Positions 47,895 through 56,904 of a stretch of DNA of 64,000 nt are shown piece by piece (the stretch's first letter is position 1; the number at the start of each line of letters is the position of its first letter). The stretch is from Prochlorococcus sp. AG-347-K19 (lineage in GTDB: Bacteria > Cyanobacteriota > Cyanobacteriia > PCC-6307 > Cyanobiaceae), in contig QCCG01000001.1 of assembly GCA_003281335.1 (NCBI GenBank), positions 62,001 to 126,000 of the forward strand, read 5' to 3'. The position numbers were made by a program, and so were the translations under genes. The notes under the pieces were generated by a model that saw only the letters and a program-made list of their open reading frames with translations, was not told the origin of the DNA and made no database searches.

Positions 47895-50066
47895 ATGACT
47901 TTTAATCATCTGGTACTAATTGGAGGAGGACACTCAAATGTTTCTTTATTGAAGAAATGGTTAATGTTTCCGAAATTAATGCCAGAAATTCCTGTTTCAA
48001 TTATATCTAGAGATTCTCATTTGGTTTATTCGGCTATATTCCCATCGGTGATTTCAAAATCAATCACTTTAGAAGAGAGTTTAATTGATATAAAATCTTT
48101 AGCAAAAAATGCAAAAGTATCTTTTATAGAAGAAGAAGTAAAGGATATTGATTTTAATTTAAAGAAAATTATTTTAAGTAATAGACCTTCTGTTAACTAT
48201 TCGAAGTTGGTGCTTAATTATGGAAGTCAAACAATAATTCCAAAAGAATTTGAATCACTAGTTAAAAATCAAAATGCTTTTTCAATTAAACCTTTTTTAA
48301 GTGCTTATGACTCAATACTAAAAGAGGACATTTTTGATTCAGTTAATGAACTTCCATTTGTAATTGTTGGTAGTGGCCTTGCTGCAATTGAAGTATCTTA
48401 TGCTTTGAGAAAAAGATGGGGAGATAGACCTTTAAAATTATTATGTGATTCAAGAAAAATTAATAATACAATTCTAAAAAGTTTACGGAATTCCAATATT
48501 GATTTAGTTGAAAAACTTAATTTTGATTATGGCAAGATTCTTTTATGTACTGGAAATACATCTCCGTCATGGGCACAAAAAAAATTATTAGATTCGGATT
48601 CTTATGGCAGAATAATTACAAATCATAATTTACAGATTAAGAGTTTCTCTGGAATTTTTGCTGTCGGTGATTGCGCAGTTGTAGGTTTAGCAAAAAGACC
48701 AGCATCGGGAGTTTTTGCAGTAAAAGCTGTAAATACATTAGTACTAAATCTAAAAAAAGATATAGAAGGGAGATCATTAAAAAAGTGGTTTCCTCAAAAG
48801 ATCGGATTGCAAATAGTAAATATATTTCCAAGCCATCATCCAAAGGCTTTTGCTATTTATCGCAATTTTGTTTTCGGCCCTTCTTTTATTTTTTGGATTT
48901 TAAAGCATAAAATTGATCTCAACTTTATTAAAAAGTTCAGATCAAAAAGACTAATTATGAAGAGTAATAAAAAAAATATTTTATTGAATGATTGCAGAGG
49001 ATGTGCAGCTAAAATTCCTCAGTTTGTTTTGAATAAATCATTAATAAATTCTAATTTAAATTCTTTTGCCTCATCACCTGAAGATTCAGTTGAGATATAT
49101 CAAAATGGTCAAGATATTATCTTGCAAAGTGTAGATGGATTTCCTGCTTTGGTAAGTGATCCTTGGCTTAATGCAAAAATTACTACTTTGCATGCTTGCT
49201 CAGATTTGTGGGCATGCGGAGCAAAACTTTCATCAGCGCAGGCTTTAATTTCATTACCAAAAGTTGAAAGGGAATTTCAGAGTTACCTCTTTTCTCAATC
49301 ACTTCAAGGTATTAAATCAACAGTTGAGGATCATGGAGGTGAATTACTTGGAGGCCATACTTTTGAGACAAGAAGTTTAGTAAATAAACCTTATTCATTA
49401 GGAATAGATATTTCTTTAACAGTTCAAGGTATTTTAAAAAATGGAGCAAAACCATGGCTTAAATCTGGAATGAATATTGGAGATATTCTCATGATGTCTA
49501 GACCTCTGGGCGTTGGGATTTACTTTGCCGGTCAAATGCAAAATATTCATATGCTAGGTAGTTCTTCTGAAGTAATTAATAATTTAGTAAAGAGTCAGCA
49601 ATATTTGATTGATGAAATTTATCTTTTTCAAAATCAATTTAAAGAATCACTAGTCAATGCTGCGACTGACATTACTGGATATGGATTTATTGGACATCTT
49701 AAAGAAATGGTTGAATCATCTAATTTATATAGGCAAAGCAATAATCTTGAGCCACTAAAAGTTTTATTAGATTTATTTGCATTTAAAGCTTATCCTGGAG
49801 TATTTGATTTAATAAGAAAAGATGTTAAAAGTACTTTCTTTGAATCTAATAAAGAAATTTTTGACAAAATTTATAAATTAAATAAGCAAAAAAGAATAAT
49901 TAATTTTCTAAACGAAAATTCATTAGATCAAGAGACTTTTAATAAGAGAATATCATTACTATTAGATCCTCAAACATGCGGACCCTTGTTGATTAGTTGC
50001 AATCGTAAATATGAAAAAGTTCTAAAGGATAAATGGTACAAAGTTGGAGAGGTTGTAAAAATGTAA
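47895..50066 (+). CDS. selD: NAD(P)/FAD oxidoreductase fused to selenide water dikinase
   Basis: The 723-residue protein is a two-domain fusion. Residues 1 to about 345 are a pyridine nucleotide-disulfide oxidoreductase (LVLIGGGHSNVSLLKKW, VIVGSGLAAIEVSYALR, GIFAVGDCAVVGLAKRP). The SelD domain begins near 366 with CRGCAAKIP; Cys370 and Lys373 align with the catalytic residues of E. coli SelD. IILQSVDGFPALVSDPW and GGHTFETRS are ATP and metal landmarks. The fusion is a known cyanobacterial arrangement. The neighbours do not show which process uses the selenophosphate. Confidence 0.92.
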   Translation: MTFNHLVLIGGGHSNVSLLKKWLMFPKLMPEIPVSIISRDSHLVYSAIFPSVISKSITLEESLIDIKSLAKNAKVSFIEEEVKDIDFNLKKIILSNRPSVNYSKLVLNYGSQTIIPKEFESLVKNQNAFSIKPFLSAYDSILKEDIFDSVNELPFVIVGSGLAAIEVSYALRKRWGDRPLKLLCDSRKINNTILKSLRNSNIDLVEKLNFDYGKILLCTGNTSPSWAQKKLLDSDSYGRIITNHNLQIKSFSGIFAVGDCAVVGLAKRPASGVFAVKAVNTLVLNLKKDIEGRSLKKWFPQKIGLQIVNIFPSHHPKAFAIYRNFVFGPSFIFWILKHKIDLNFIKKFRSKRLIMKSNKKNILLNDCRGCAAKIPQFVLNKSLINSNLNSFASSPEDSVEIYQNGQDIILQSVDGFPALVSDPWLNAKITTLHACSDLWACGAKLSSAQALISLPKVEREFQSYLFSQSLQGIKSTVEDHGGELLGGHTFETRSLVNKPYSLGIDISLTVQGILKNGAKPWLKSGMNIGDILMMSRPLGVGIYFAGQMQNIHMLGSSSEVINNLVKSQQYLIDEIYLFQNQFKESLVNAATDITGYGFIGHLKEMVESSNLYRQSNNLEPLKVLLDLFAFKAYPGVFDLIRKDVKSTFFESNKEIFDKIYKLNKQKRIINFLNENSLDQETFNKRISLLLDPQTCGPLLISCNRKYEKVLKDKWYKVGEVVKM

Positions 50067-51314
50067 TTAATTTTTATATAATTTGTCAATTTCCAAATAT
50101 CTTAATCTTTTGATTTCCTTTCCTATCTCCTTCCCTGGGACCCATCCTTCTTTTTTTAAAATTTCCCCATCTTTTTTTGATTTTATGAATTTGTAAATAA
50201 ATAACCACTTAAATAATTTACGCCAGTATGGTCCTCCATCACAAATTAATAATTTAACTGTCTCATCATTAAGGTTTCTGCTCTCAATAAATTCTGTCCA
50301 ACTTGATGGAGAAAAAAGATTGAAATTTTTTTGGTCTGTATTTAATATCTTTTTGATATTTGTATAATCTTCTAATATTTTTGTCTCACTATTATTTACC
50401 AAAAATCTTTGACATGCCTTTTCTAAATCTTTTGAATCTTTTAACAAGTAGAGCATATAATTTCCCTTTATCTTCTTAATCCAATTTAGTCCTCTTAAAA
50501 ATTTTTTATCAACTTTAATATTTTCATTTAATATTGAGATAATTTCCCATTTTTGGATTATCGAAATCACATTAGTCAAATTATCGTGTTTGTATATTTC
50601 AGCTAGTTCCATCCTTATTCGTATGCCTAGTGCAGGAGGGCAAATCATTTTCTGATGAGTTTCTGAACTTTTCCATGGCCATTGTCTAACTGTTTCTTGA
50701 GATTGTTTGAGGGAATTATTTGAAATATTGAAATCTAACCTTGAAGCATATTTTGCACATCTAATTAATCTACTTGGATCATCTGAAATACTATTACTGT
50801 GAAGTAAGTTCAATCTTTTACTTTTTATATCAGAAATTCCTCCATAAAGATCATAGATTTTTCTTGTCGAGACCTCGAAGGCTATTGAATTTATAGTGAA
50901 ATCTCTCCTCTTAAGATCCTCCTCAATAGTACTTTTATTTACTGTGGGATTTAAGCCTGGAGCAGAATAAATTTCTTTTCTTGCAGAAGCAATATCAATT
51001 TTATAATCATTAATATTCATTTCTACGGTGTTGTATAAATTGAATTCCTTGATTAGGCATAAATCAACATTTACAATATTTTTTTTTATAAATTTTGCAA
51101 GAGAAATAGAGGATCCTTCAATAACAAGATCAATATCTACAGGTTTAGAAAACGATTTTTTGTGGAATTTACTAATTAATAAATCTCTTAAATAACCGCC
51201 AACAAAAGCTACTTTAGTATTGTTATTAGATTCTATGTATTTAGCAATTAGGTTATATAGATTAAATGGAGTTTTGATTAATTCCCCTTGGATGTAATCA
51301 GAGATATCGTTCAT
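50067..51314 (-). CDS. CCA tRNA nucleotidyltransferase / polyA polymerase family
   Basis: The 415-residue class II nucleotidyltransferase has VAFVGGYLRDLLISKF, the catalytic pair in VDIDLVIEG, KRRDFTINSIAFEVS and DDPSRLIRCAKYASRLDF. It probably adds or repairs the CCA end of tRNA, which fits the three tRNA genes in this window that lack an encoded CCA. A polyA polymerase role cannot be excluded. The stop directly abuts that of the convergent selD fusion, and uvrD ends 5 bases upstream. Confidence 0.93.
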   Translation of the reverse strand: MNDISDYIQGELIKTPFNLYNLIAKYIESNNNTKVAFVGGYLRDLLISKFHKKSFSKPVDIDLVIEGSSISLAKFIKKNIVNVDLCLIKEFNLYNTVEMNINDYKIDIASARKEIYSAPGLNPTVNKSTIEEDLKRRDFTINSIAFEVSTRKIYDLYGGISDIKSKRLNLLHSNSISDDPSRLIRCAKYASRLDFNISNNSLKQSQETVRQWPWKSSETHQKMICPPALGIRIRMELAEIYKHDNLTNVISIIQKWEIISILNENIKVDKKFLRGLNWIKKIKGNYMLYLLKDSKDLEKACQRFLVNNSETKILEDYTNIKKILNTDQKNFNLFSPSSWTEFIESRNLNDETVKLLICDGGPYWRKLFKWLFIYKFIKSKKDGEILKKEGWVPGKEIGKEIKRLRYLEIDKLYKN

Positions 51315-51319
51315 GAGTT

Positions 51320-53728
51320 TTAACTTACATAACGAATTGGAGCTAATCTAGGATCTAGAATTTTACTTCCTTTATCACCAAATTTTACTGCTAAGGATAT
51401 TTTTTCCCCACTCCCAAAAATATGTATGATTTCACCTTTCCCAAACTTTGAGTGAATTAGCATATCTCCAACTATCCAGCTCTTCCCTTTACTGGGACCT
51501 GAATATAATTTCCTTACTGCATTTATTGGTTTGTTAACAAATTCATTTGGATTGTTTCGATCAACTCTAGTTAAACGATCAAGATGCCAATCTCTTCTAA
51601 TTGAAGCACCACCAGTTTGTGGTAATTCGCCATCTATTAAATCTTCAGGTATTTCCGAAAGAAATATTGAAGGAATTGTTGCTTCACGCATTCCACCCCA
51701 TAATCTTCTTTCTCTGGCATGACTTAAGAAAACTCTTTCCTTAGCTCTTGTAATACCTACATAGCATAATCTTCTTTCCTCTTCAAGAAGTGAGGGAGTA
51801 TCTATTGATCTATGGCTAGGGAAGAGACCTTGTTCTAGGCCAGTGATAAAAACATTTTGAAATTCTAAACCTTTACTATTATGAAGAGTCATGAGAGTTA
51901 CAGAGTTAGGATTATATTTCTTCGTATCATTATCAGTTGTTAAGGCTGCTGTAGAAAGAAATCCCTCTACATCTCCACTTTCTGTTTCTTCTTCATATTG
52001 AGTAGCTGCATTAATTAGTTCTTGTAAGTTATTTCTCCTATCTTCAGATTCTTCAGTCCCACTAGAGAGCAAGTCACTTAAATAACCACTTTTTTCTAAT
52101 ATAAGTTGTAGTAGTTGAGCGGGACCTGAATTTTCTAGGTAACACAATAGATCATTCATAATTTCAGTAAATTTATTAATTCCTTTTGATGATCGGCCTA
52201 TTGTTTCTTCAAGACTTTGCTTATCATTAAGAACCTCCCATAATGGGATGTTTAATCTATTAGATAGTTCATTAAGTTTTTGAATAGTAGTCTTACCAAT
52301 ACCTCTTCTAGGAACATTTATTATTCGTAAAAGACTAACGTTATCTGAAGAATTAACCAGAACTTTCAAATATGCTATTGCATCTTTAATTTCTCTTCTA
52401 TCATAAAAACGCAATCCTCCGAAAATTGTATAAGGAATGCGCCACCTTACAAGAGATTCTTCTAATACTCTCGACTGAGCTCTGGTTCGATATAAAATTG
52501 CAAAATTTTTCCAAATTGGGTTTTGATTATAATTATTGAGTGATTTTATTTTATTTGTAATTGCTTCTGCCTCGGAAATTTCATCATCACAGCTGAGTAA
52601 CGTTAAAAGTTCCCCCTTTTCTTTTGTAGCCTTTAAAACTTTGTCAATTCTTTCAGAGTTGTTTTCGATTAGTGAGTTTGCAGCATCAAGGATATTGGAA
52701 GATGACCTATAATTTTCTTCTAATTTAATTAAAGATGATTTTGTATCGTCGTTGATTGAAGTTTTAAAATCTTCTTGAAAACCAATTAAAATTCTGAAGT
52801 CAGCTGCTCTGAAACTATAAATACTTTGATCAGCATCCCCAACTACAAAAATTGACCGATCTTCCCAATTGAAGAATTTTTTTGGTTCAGTATTTCCAGC
52901 AGTAATTAATTTAATAAGTTCATATTGTGTTCTATTTGTATCTTGATATTCGTCAATTAAAATATGTTTAAATCTTTTGTGCCAATAATCTCTAACTATA
53001 TTATTTTGCCTCAATAAAAAAACAGGTAAAAGTAGAAGATCATCAAAGTCTAAAGAATTATTTTTTGAGAGCGAAATTCTATATCTCTTGTAGGCTTCTG
53101 CAACTATTTTATCAAAATTATTATCTGCTTTTTCTAAAAGATCATTAGAAGTTAAGCATTGATTTTTAGCATTACTTATTAATCTTTTAATCTTTTTGGG
53201 ATCATATCTTTTTGGGTCAAGATTCATATCTTGATTGATAATTTCTTTTACTAATGTTTGAGAATCTGTTTCATCATAAATTGAAAATTGTCTTGTCCAT
53301 TTTAGGCCTTCAGGATCAGTATATTTTTCAATATCGTATCTCAGAAGTCTTGAAAATAAGGAATGGAAAGTACCGATCCAAAGGTTCTGAAGCCTATCTT
53401 GGTGAACGTTTGCTCTTAATTGATTTTGATCAATTTCTTTTAGAGTTGTCCAAGGCTGACCAAATTGATTCAAAGCTAATTCTTGAGCTAGAAGAACCTC
53501 TAATCTTGCTTTCATTTCTTTAGCAGCTTTGTTAGTGAAAGTGACAGCGAGAATGTTATAGGGATCTATTGAGTTACCCTCAATAAGGTTTGCAATTCTG
53601 TGAGTAAGAGCCTTAGTTTTCCCGCTGCCTGCACCTGCTACAACTAATAATGGTCCATAAACATGTTTTACTGCTTGAAGTTGTTGATCGTTTAGGGACT
53701 TAAAGAGGAAATTGTTGTTTTGAGGCAC
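51320..53728 (-). CDS. uvrD: UvrD/PcrA-type superfamily 1 helicase
   Basis: The 802-residue 3'-5' helicase acts in nucleotide excision repair and in clearing blocked replication. Walker A is VVAGAGSGKTKALTHRIANL, motif II is LIDEYQDTNRTQY, and VTLMTLHNSKGLEFQNVF and YVGITRAKERVFLS are later motifs. The Tudor-like C-terminal end with WIVGDMLIHSKFGKGEI matches PcrA. It is 5 bases from the CCA gene, so they are cotranscribed, and 22 bases downstream of a small coiled-coil gene. Confidence 0.97.
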   Translation of the reverse strand: MPQNNNFLFKSLNDQQLQAVKHVYGPLLVVAGAGSGKTKALTHRIANLIEGNSIDPYNILAVTFTNKAAKEMKARLEVLLAQELALNQFGQPWTTLKEIDQNQLRANVHQDRLQNLWIGTFHSLFSRLLRYDIEKYTDPEGLKWTRQFSIYDETDSQTLVKEIINQDMNLDPKRYDPKKIKRLISNAKNQCLTSNDLLEKADNNFDKIVAEAYKRYRISLSKNNSLDFDDLLLLPVFLLRQNNIVRDYWHKRFKHILIDEYQDTNRTQYELIKLITAGNTEPKKFFNWEDRSIFVVGDADQSIYSFRAADFRILIGFQEDFKTSINDDTKSSLIKLEENYRSSSNILDAANSLIENNSERIDKVLKATKEKGELLTLLSCDDEISEAEAITNKIKSLNNYNQNPIWKNFAILYRTRAQSRVLEESLVRWRIPYTIFGGLRFYDRREIKDAIAYLKVLVNSSDNVSLLRIINVPRRGIGKTTIQKLNELSNRLNIPLWEVLNDKQSLEETIGRSSKGINKFTEIMNDLLCYLENSGPAQLLQLILEKSGYLSDLLSSGTEESEDRRNNLQELINAATQYEEETESGDVEGFLSTAALTTDNDTKKYNPNSVTLMTLHNSKGLEFQNVFITGLEQGLFPSHRSIDTPSLLEEERRLCYVGITRAKERVFLSHARERRLWGGMREATIPSIFLSEIPEDLIDGELPQTGGASIRRDWHLDRLTRVDRNNPNEFVNKPINAVRKLYSGPSKGKSWIVGDMLIHSKFGKGEIIHIFGSGEKISLAVKFGDKGSKILDPRLAPIRYVS

Positions 53729-53750
53729 TTTTGGAAGGGTTTTTCAAAAA

Positions 53751-53957
53751 TCAGACTTTACTATGAGATTCAGATTCCGTTTCTAGATCTTCTAACGCTT
53801 TTTTTAAATTTATAAGTTCATTATTGTTATTAATTATTTCTTCAAATTTATTTTGAGGCATCTTTAATTTCATACTTCTGTCAAGAATTTCTTTTTCCAA
53901 TCTCTTTTTATATGAGGAAATAAGTTTCTTTGATAATTTTAAATCTTGTTGATCCAA
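53751..53957 (-). CDS. Small coiled-coil protein, unknown
   Basis: I do not recognise this 68-residue protein. It is strongly helical and charged, with two likely coiled-coil stretches (SYKKRLEKEILDRS and INLKKALEDLETE), no cysteine and no signal peptide. It lies 22 bases before uvrD on the same strand and so may be its cotranscribed leader gene. The start is preceded by AAAGTTTTGG, with no clear ribosome site. Confidence 0.6.
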   Translation of the reverse strand: MDQQDLKLSKKLISSYKKRLEKEILDRSMKLKMPQNKFEEIINNNNELINLKKALEDLETESESHSKV

Positions 53958-54135
53958 AACTTTATTAAAAATGTATTTTTATATTAGCGGAAAAAAATTT
54001 TTTATTTGAATTATTTCAACTATCACTTTGGAATGAAGTTATTAATTAAGAAGCGTTGCGTTCAGTTTGAAATTGTATTGATTTTACTAGCTTTGTATTA
54101 TTCTTAAGTTCAGTCTTTAAATTTTTACTTCAGGA

Positions 54136-54648
54136 ATGTCATTTTCAAAGAATAATCAACTATTTTCAGCCGATAAGAAATTAAATGATTTAAGCAATAT
54201 AAAAGAATTTATTAATAGTGCAAACTCAAGGTTAGATGCAATAACCTCAATAACCAATAATTCACATGCAATCGCAGCAGACGCTGTAACAGCAATGATT
54301 TGCGAAAATCAAGATTCACTTAATTCAAAAATATCTTTAAATACAACTAACAAGATGTCAGTTTGTTTAAGAGATGGAGAAATAATCCTAAGGATTGTTG
54401 CGTATCTTTTAATTTCTAATGACGAATCAGTTTTAGAAAAAAGTTGTTTGAAGGATCTTAAAAATACTTATCTTGCTCTTGGAGTACCTTTAAGAAATGC
54501 AAGAAGGGTTTTTCAATTAATGCGAGATTCAACTATCTCTGATTTGAATTCATCAGTTAATAATAAGAGTGGAAACAAAGGCTTTCTACCTAAATTAATA
54601 TCTGAAACCGAGTTTCAATTTGAAAGGATAATTAATCTTTTAAACTAG
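54136..54648 (+). CDS. cpeB: Reduced phycoerythrin beta subunit
   Basis: The 170-residue protein aligns with phycoerythrin beta but is divergent. [13 protein letters not shown] carries Cys77, equivalent to bilin site Cys82, and MICENQ carries Cys56, equivalent to Cys61. The usual Cys50 is replaced by His44 and the C-terminal Cys165 site is lost; the C terminus has no cysteine. No alpha subunit or linker is nearby, so no normal rod can form. High-light Prochlorococcus is known to keep such a lone beta subunit; a light-sensing role has been suggested but is not proven. The ATG follows CAGGA. Confidence 0.93.
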   Translation: MSFSKNNQLFSADKKLNDLSNIKEFINSANSRLDAITSITNNSHAIAADAVTAMICENQDSLNSKISLNTTNKMSVCLRDGEIILRIVAYLLISNDESVLEKSCLKDLKNTYLALGVPLRNARRVFQLMRDSTISDLNSSVNNKSGNKGFLPKLISETEFQFERIINLLN

Positions 54649-55183
54649 CTAAATTTCTTATCTCTGAAGTATGTGAAGTCTGTATAACTGAGTTATTTAC
54701 CAGATTTCTAATAGTAGAAAATCTGGATCTTACATGAGTGGATAAAAAGGAAATTCTTTCTTCGGAAACTGTTGATTTATAAATAGTTTTAATATGTAGA
54801 TTATTTTGTTCATCAACAAAATAATTTGATGATGAAATAAGGGATTCTGTATAACCTTTATCTCTTAAAATAATTCCTGAATTTTCATCTTTGGGTAAAA
54901 AAATCAGAATAGTTTTATCTCCATCACTGATATCATCATTGTCCCATTCACTAATAGCTTGCCAGTTTATAGAAATGGCTATGCTATCCAGCTTTAAACT
55001 GAATTTATAATTTTTAAAAATTTCAACGACTTTTTTATTTTTTTTGTTGATATGTTTTATATTTATTTTACTAGTTGAGTTTTCAAATTCCTGAAAAGCT
55101 AAAGTGTGAGAACTTCTAATAGATTTCCACTCTCCTATACTTTTATCAATGAATTGATTAATTATTGTTAGATTCTTCGTCAA
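54632..55183 (-). CDS. cpeS: CpeS-type phycobilin lyase
   Basis: The 183-residue protein belongs to the CpcS/CpeS lipocalin-like lyases: [18 protein letters not shown] at the N terminus, [12 protein letters not shown] in the middle, and [20 protein letters not shown] near the end with [13 protein letters not shown]. The E. coli-tested CpeS of a related strain joins phycoerythrobilin to Cys82 of CpeB, and this gene converges with cpeB, overlapping its end by 17 bases. The pair probably serves the surviving bilin site. The lyase has normal length. Confidence 0.93.
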   Translation of the reverse strand: MTKNLTIINQFIDKSIGEWKSIRSSHTLAFQEFENSTSKINIKHINKKNKKVVEIFKNYKFSLKLDSIAISINWQAISEWDNDDISDGDKTILIFLPKDENSGIILRDKGYTESLISSSNYFVDEQNNLHIKTIYKSTVSEERISFLSTHVRSRFSTIRNLVNNSVIQTSHTSEIRNLASLKD

Positions 55184-55337
55184 GTTTATCTTCTACGGAA
55201 TGATTTTCTGCTTTTTGTATCATTCTTACCATTGAATCCACCATTAATCTCTTTGCGGAAGTTACTTTTAATCCAGAAGGAGTAGTTGATATTTGTTCTC
55301 CAGGGCGATTATATGAAGTTGGTCTAAATGGAGTCAT
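55158..55337 (-). CDS. 59-residue ORF overlapping the start of cpeS
   Basis: This ATG-started frame codes for 59 residues beginning [20 protein letters not shown], then a helical [20 protein letters not shown] and an acidic tail. I do not recognise it. It lies immediately upstream of cpeS and overlaps its start by 26 bases in another frame, a layout typical of coupled small genes. It ends inside cpeS and is preceded by a 116-base gap. It may be a phycoerythrin-linked gene, as small unknown ORFs are common in such operons. Confidence 0.6.
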   Translation of the reverse strand: MTPFRPTSYNRPGEQISTTPSGLKVTSAKRLMVDSMVRMIQKAENHSVEDKLDEESNNN

Positions 55338-55453
55338 CTAATAACTTTAAGAATTAATCGATTCCTATTCTTGCATGAATCATTATTTATATAGTTATTG
55401 TTTGCGAAAATGTCATATCTTTCGTTTTTGATTACAGTTCTAATAACTGTTTT

Positions 55454-56089
55454 TTATTTAGGCATTTTATTTTTTGCCAATCCTGAAATAGTCGCTAAAG
55501 CAAACATTCCCAATAGAGCAATCCCTAGAAATAATCCTGCTCCCTGACTAACTCCAGCTCCTACTGCTACAAGAATAGAGTCACTGATTAGAAGACTTAT
55601 TAATAATGCAGGAGTAAATATTTTCCAGCGAGTTCCTCCAATACCAATTGCGTAGCTTAGAAAATCAAAAAGGCCAGTCATTAGTAGACCTGTCATAAGA
55701 AAGAAATTTTCTTCTAGCTGGTTTTGATTAAAACTTTCAATCTTTTGCATTGCTTTCGGGCCTACTAAATTACGTACTGGAACTCGACCATAATTTCTTG
55801 CGATAAAGAAAGCAGCTTGGCAAAAAACTATATCAGAAAAGATTATTGTCATGTAACCTTTTTGAAATCCTAGTAATGATCCTGCTAGGAGAGAATAAGC
55901 TGAACTTGGAAGGGCTGGTAAAATAATACTTACTCCTCTGAGTATGAATATTCCAAAAGGAGCCCAAATCCCCATACTTTCTATTTTGTTCCTTAGAGGT
56001 TCAATCCCATAATTTTGGATTAAATAAATCAATACTACAAATATTGCTATTAAAAAAACTACTGAGAGCAATTTCTGAATTTTATTCAT
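55454..56089 (-). CDS. TVP38/TMEM64 (DedA-like) membrane protein
   Basis: The 211-residue protein has about five hydrophobic segments. GIFILRGVSIILPALPSSAY with SLLAGSLLGFQKGYM is the SNARE-associated/DedA-like signature with a conserved loop, and FLLMTGLLMTGLFDFLSYAIGIGGT is the second half. Such proteins act in lipid scrambling or membrane homeostasis. It lies downstream of the start of the phycoerythrin remnant region, is read leftward, and ends 116 bases before the 59-residue ORF. Confidence 0.88.
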   Translation of the reverse strand: MNKIQKLLSVVFLIAIFVVLIYLIQNYGIEPLRNKIESMGIWAPFGIFILRGVSIILPALPSSAYSLLAGSLLGFQKGYMTIIFSDIVFCQAAFFIARNYGRVPVRNLVGPKAMQKIESFNQNQLEENFFLMTGLLMTGLFDFLSYAIGIGGTRWKIFTPALLISLLISDSILVAVGAGVSQGAGLFLGIALLGMFALATISGLAKNKMPK

Positions 56090-56236
56090 TATTTTTCTAA
56101 TAAATTTATTGGAAGTAAATTCTTAATTTAGTATTTGATTCTATCTATAATAGAAATACTAATCAATAAAAATTTTTACAAATTTTTAATCTTATATTTC
56201 CTACTAATAAAAAATATTTGTATTACATAAGTAGTC

Positions 56237-56656
56237 ATGATTAATTCTAAGAATAAAGTTAATTCAATATTTTTTAGAAATATCATTAATTTAATCCTTT
56301 GTATTATTGTTTTCTTTTGTATTTCAATAAAAAAATCAGAAGCTTTGCCTCATGAATGGGTTGAAGTCCCCAAAAGTGAATACGGAGAGCAGTTATGGGA
56401 TAGGAAAAGTATAAAAAGAAATGAAGATGGTTCTGTAAGAGTATTGAGTAAATTTATTCCCAAAACAAAAAGTGAAATTACTAAGGATATTCTCTATACA
56501 ATGGATATAAATTGTTTTGAAAAATCATTTAGAGATGTTGATGTCTCAATAAATGAAGCAAATAGTAATTTCAATGATTTAGCTAATTGGCAAGATCCAA
56601 ATGGAGATAAACTGATTTTGGGTGTTATTGGTCAAGTCTGCAGAGTCGAAAACTAA
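56237..56656 (+). CDS. Small exported protein, unknown
   Basis: I do not recognise this 139-residue protein. The N terminus (basic stretch, then LILCIIVFFCISIKKSEA) is a likely signal peptide. The mature part has HEWVEVPKSEYGEQLWD, a mid-protein DINCFEKSF and a late GVIGQVC, so two cysteines could form one disulfide. The gene is rightward between the TVP38 gene and the terminator of tRNA-Phe, with no partner nearby. Confidence 0.6.
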   Translation: MINSKNKVNSIFFRNIINLILCIIVFFCISIKKSEALPHEWVEVPKSEYGEQLWDRKSIKRNEDGSVRVLSKFIPKTKSEITKDILYTMDINCFEKSFRDVDVSINEANSNFNDLANWQDPNGDKLILGVIGQVCRVEN

Positions 56657-56711
56657 AAGATTTAAGTTATAAAAAATACGAAAAATAATGAGCCCAATGA
56701 TTTGAAAGTAT

Positions 56712-56736
56712 AAAACCCTGTCTAGGACAGGGTTTT
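56712..56736. terminator. Hairpin terminator between the exported-protein gene and tRNA-Phe
   Basis: AAAACCCTGTC and GACAGGGTTTT form a perfect 11-base stem with a TAG loop, and A and T tracts flank it. It is 6 bases after the 3' end of tRNA-Phe on the minus strand and also 55 bases downstream of the plus-strand gene, so it can serve both directions. Confidence 0.85.
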
Positions 56737-56741
56737 AAAGG

Positions 56742-56814
56742 TGCCAGGACCCAGATTTGAACTGGGGACACGGCGATTTTCAGTCGCCTGCTCTACCAAC
56801 TGAGCTATCCCGGC
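56742..56814 (-). tRNA. tRNA-Phe (anticodon GAA)
   Basis: The minus strand folds as a 73-base cloverleaf: acceptor GCCGGGA with TCCTGGC (one G-T pair), D arm TAGCTCAGTTGGTAGAGCA, anticodon stem GCGAC.. around CTGAAAA with GAA, and T arm CCCAG-TTCAAAT-CTGGG. Discriminator A follows. The following bases are CCT, so CCA is not encoded. Confidence 0.97.
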
Positions 56815-56904
56815 TCTAACCTATACACTCTAAATTAAGATGTGTAGTTTGTGAAACCCTTTTCATTAATAATTTTAAATCTTTATCAAATATCCCAAAA
56901 ATTA

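Noticed and set aside
55410-55547. A 45-residue hydrophobic plus-strand ORF
   Set aside because: It runs antisense into the TVP38 gene, has no ribosome site, and a terminator-like hairpin lies inside it; I consider it a chance frame.
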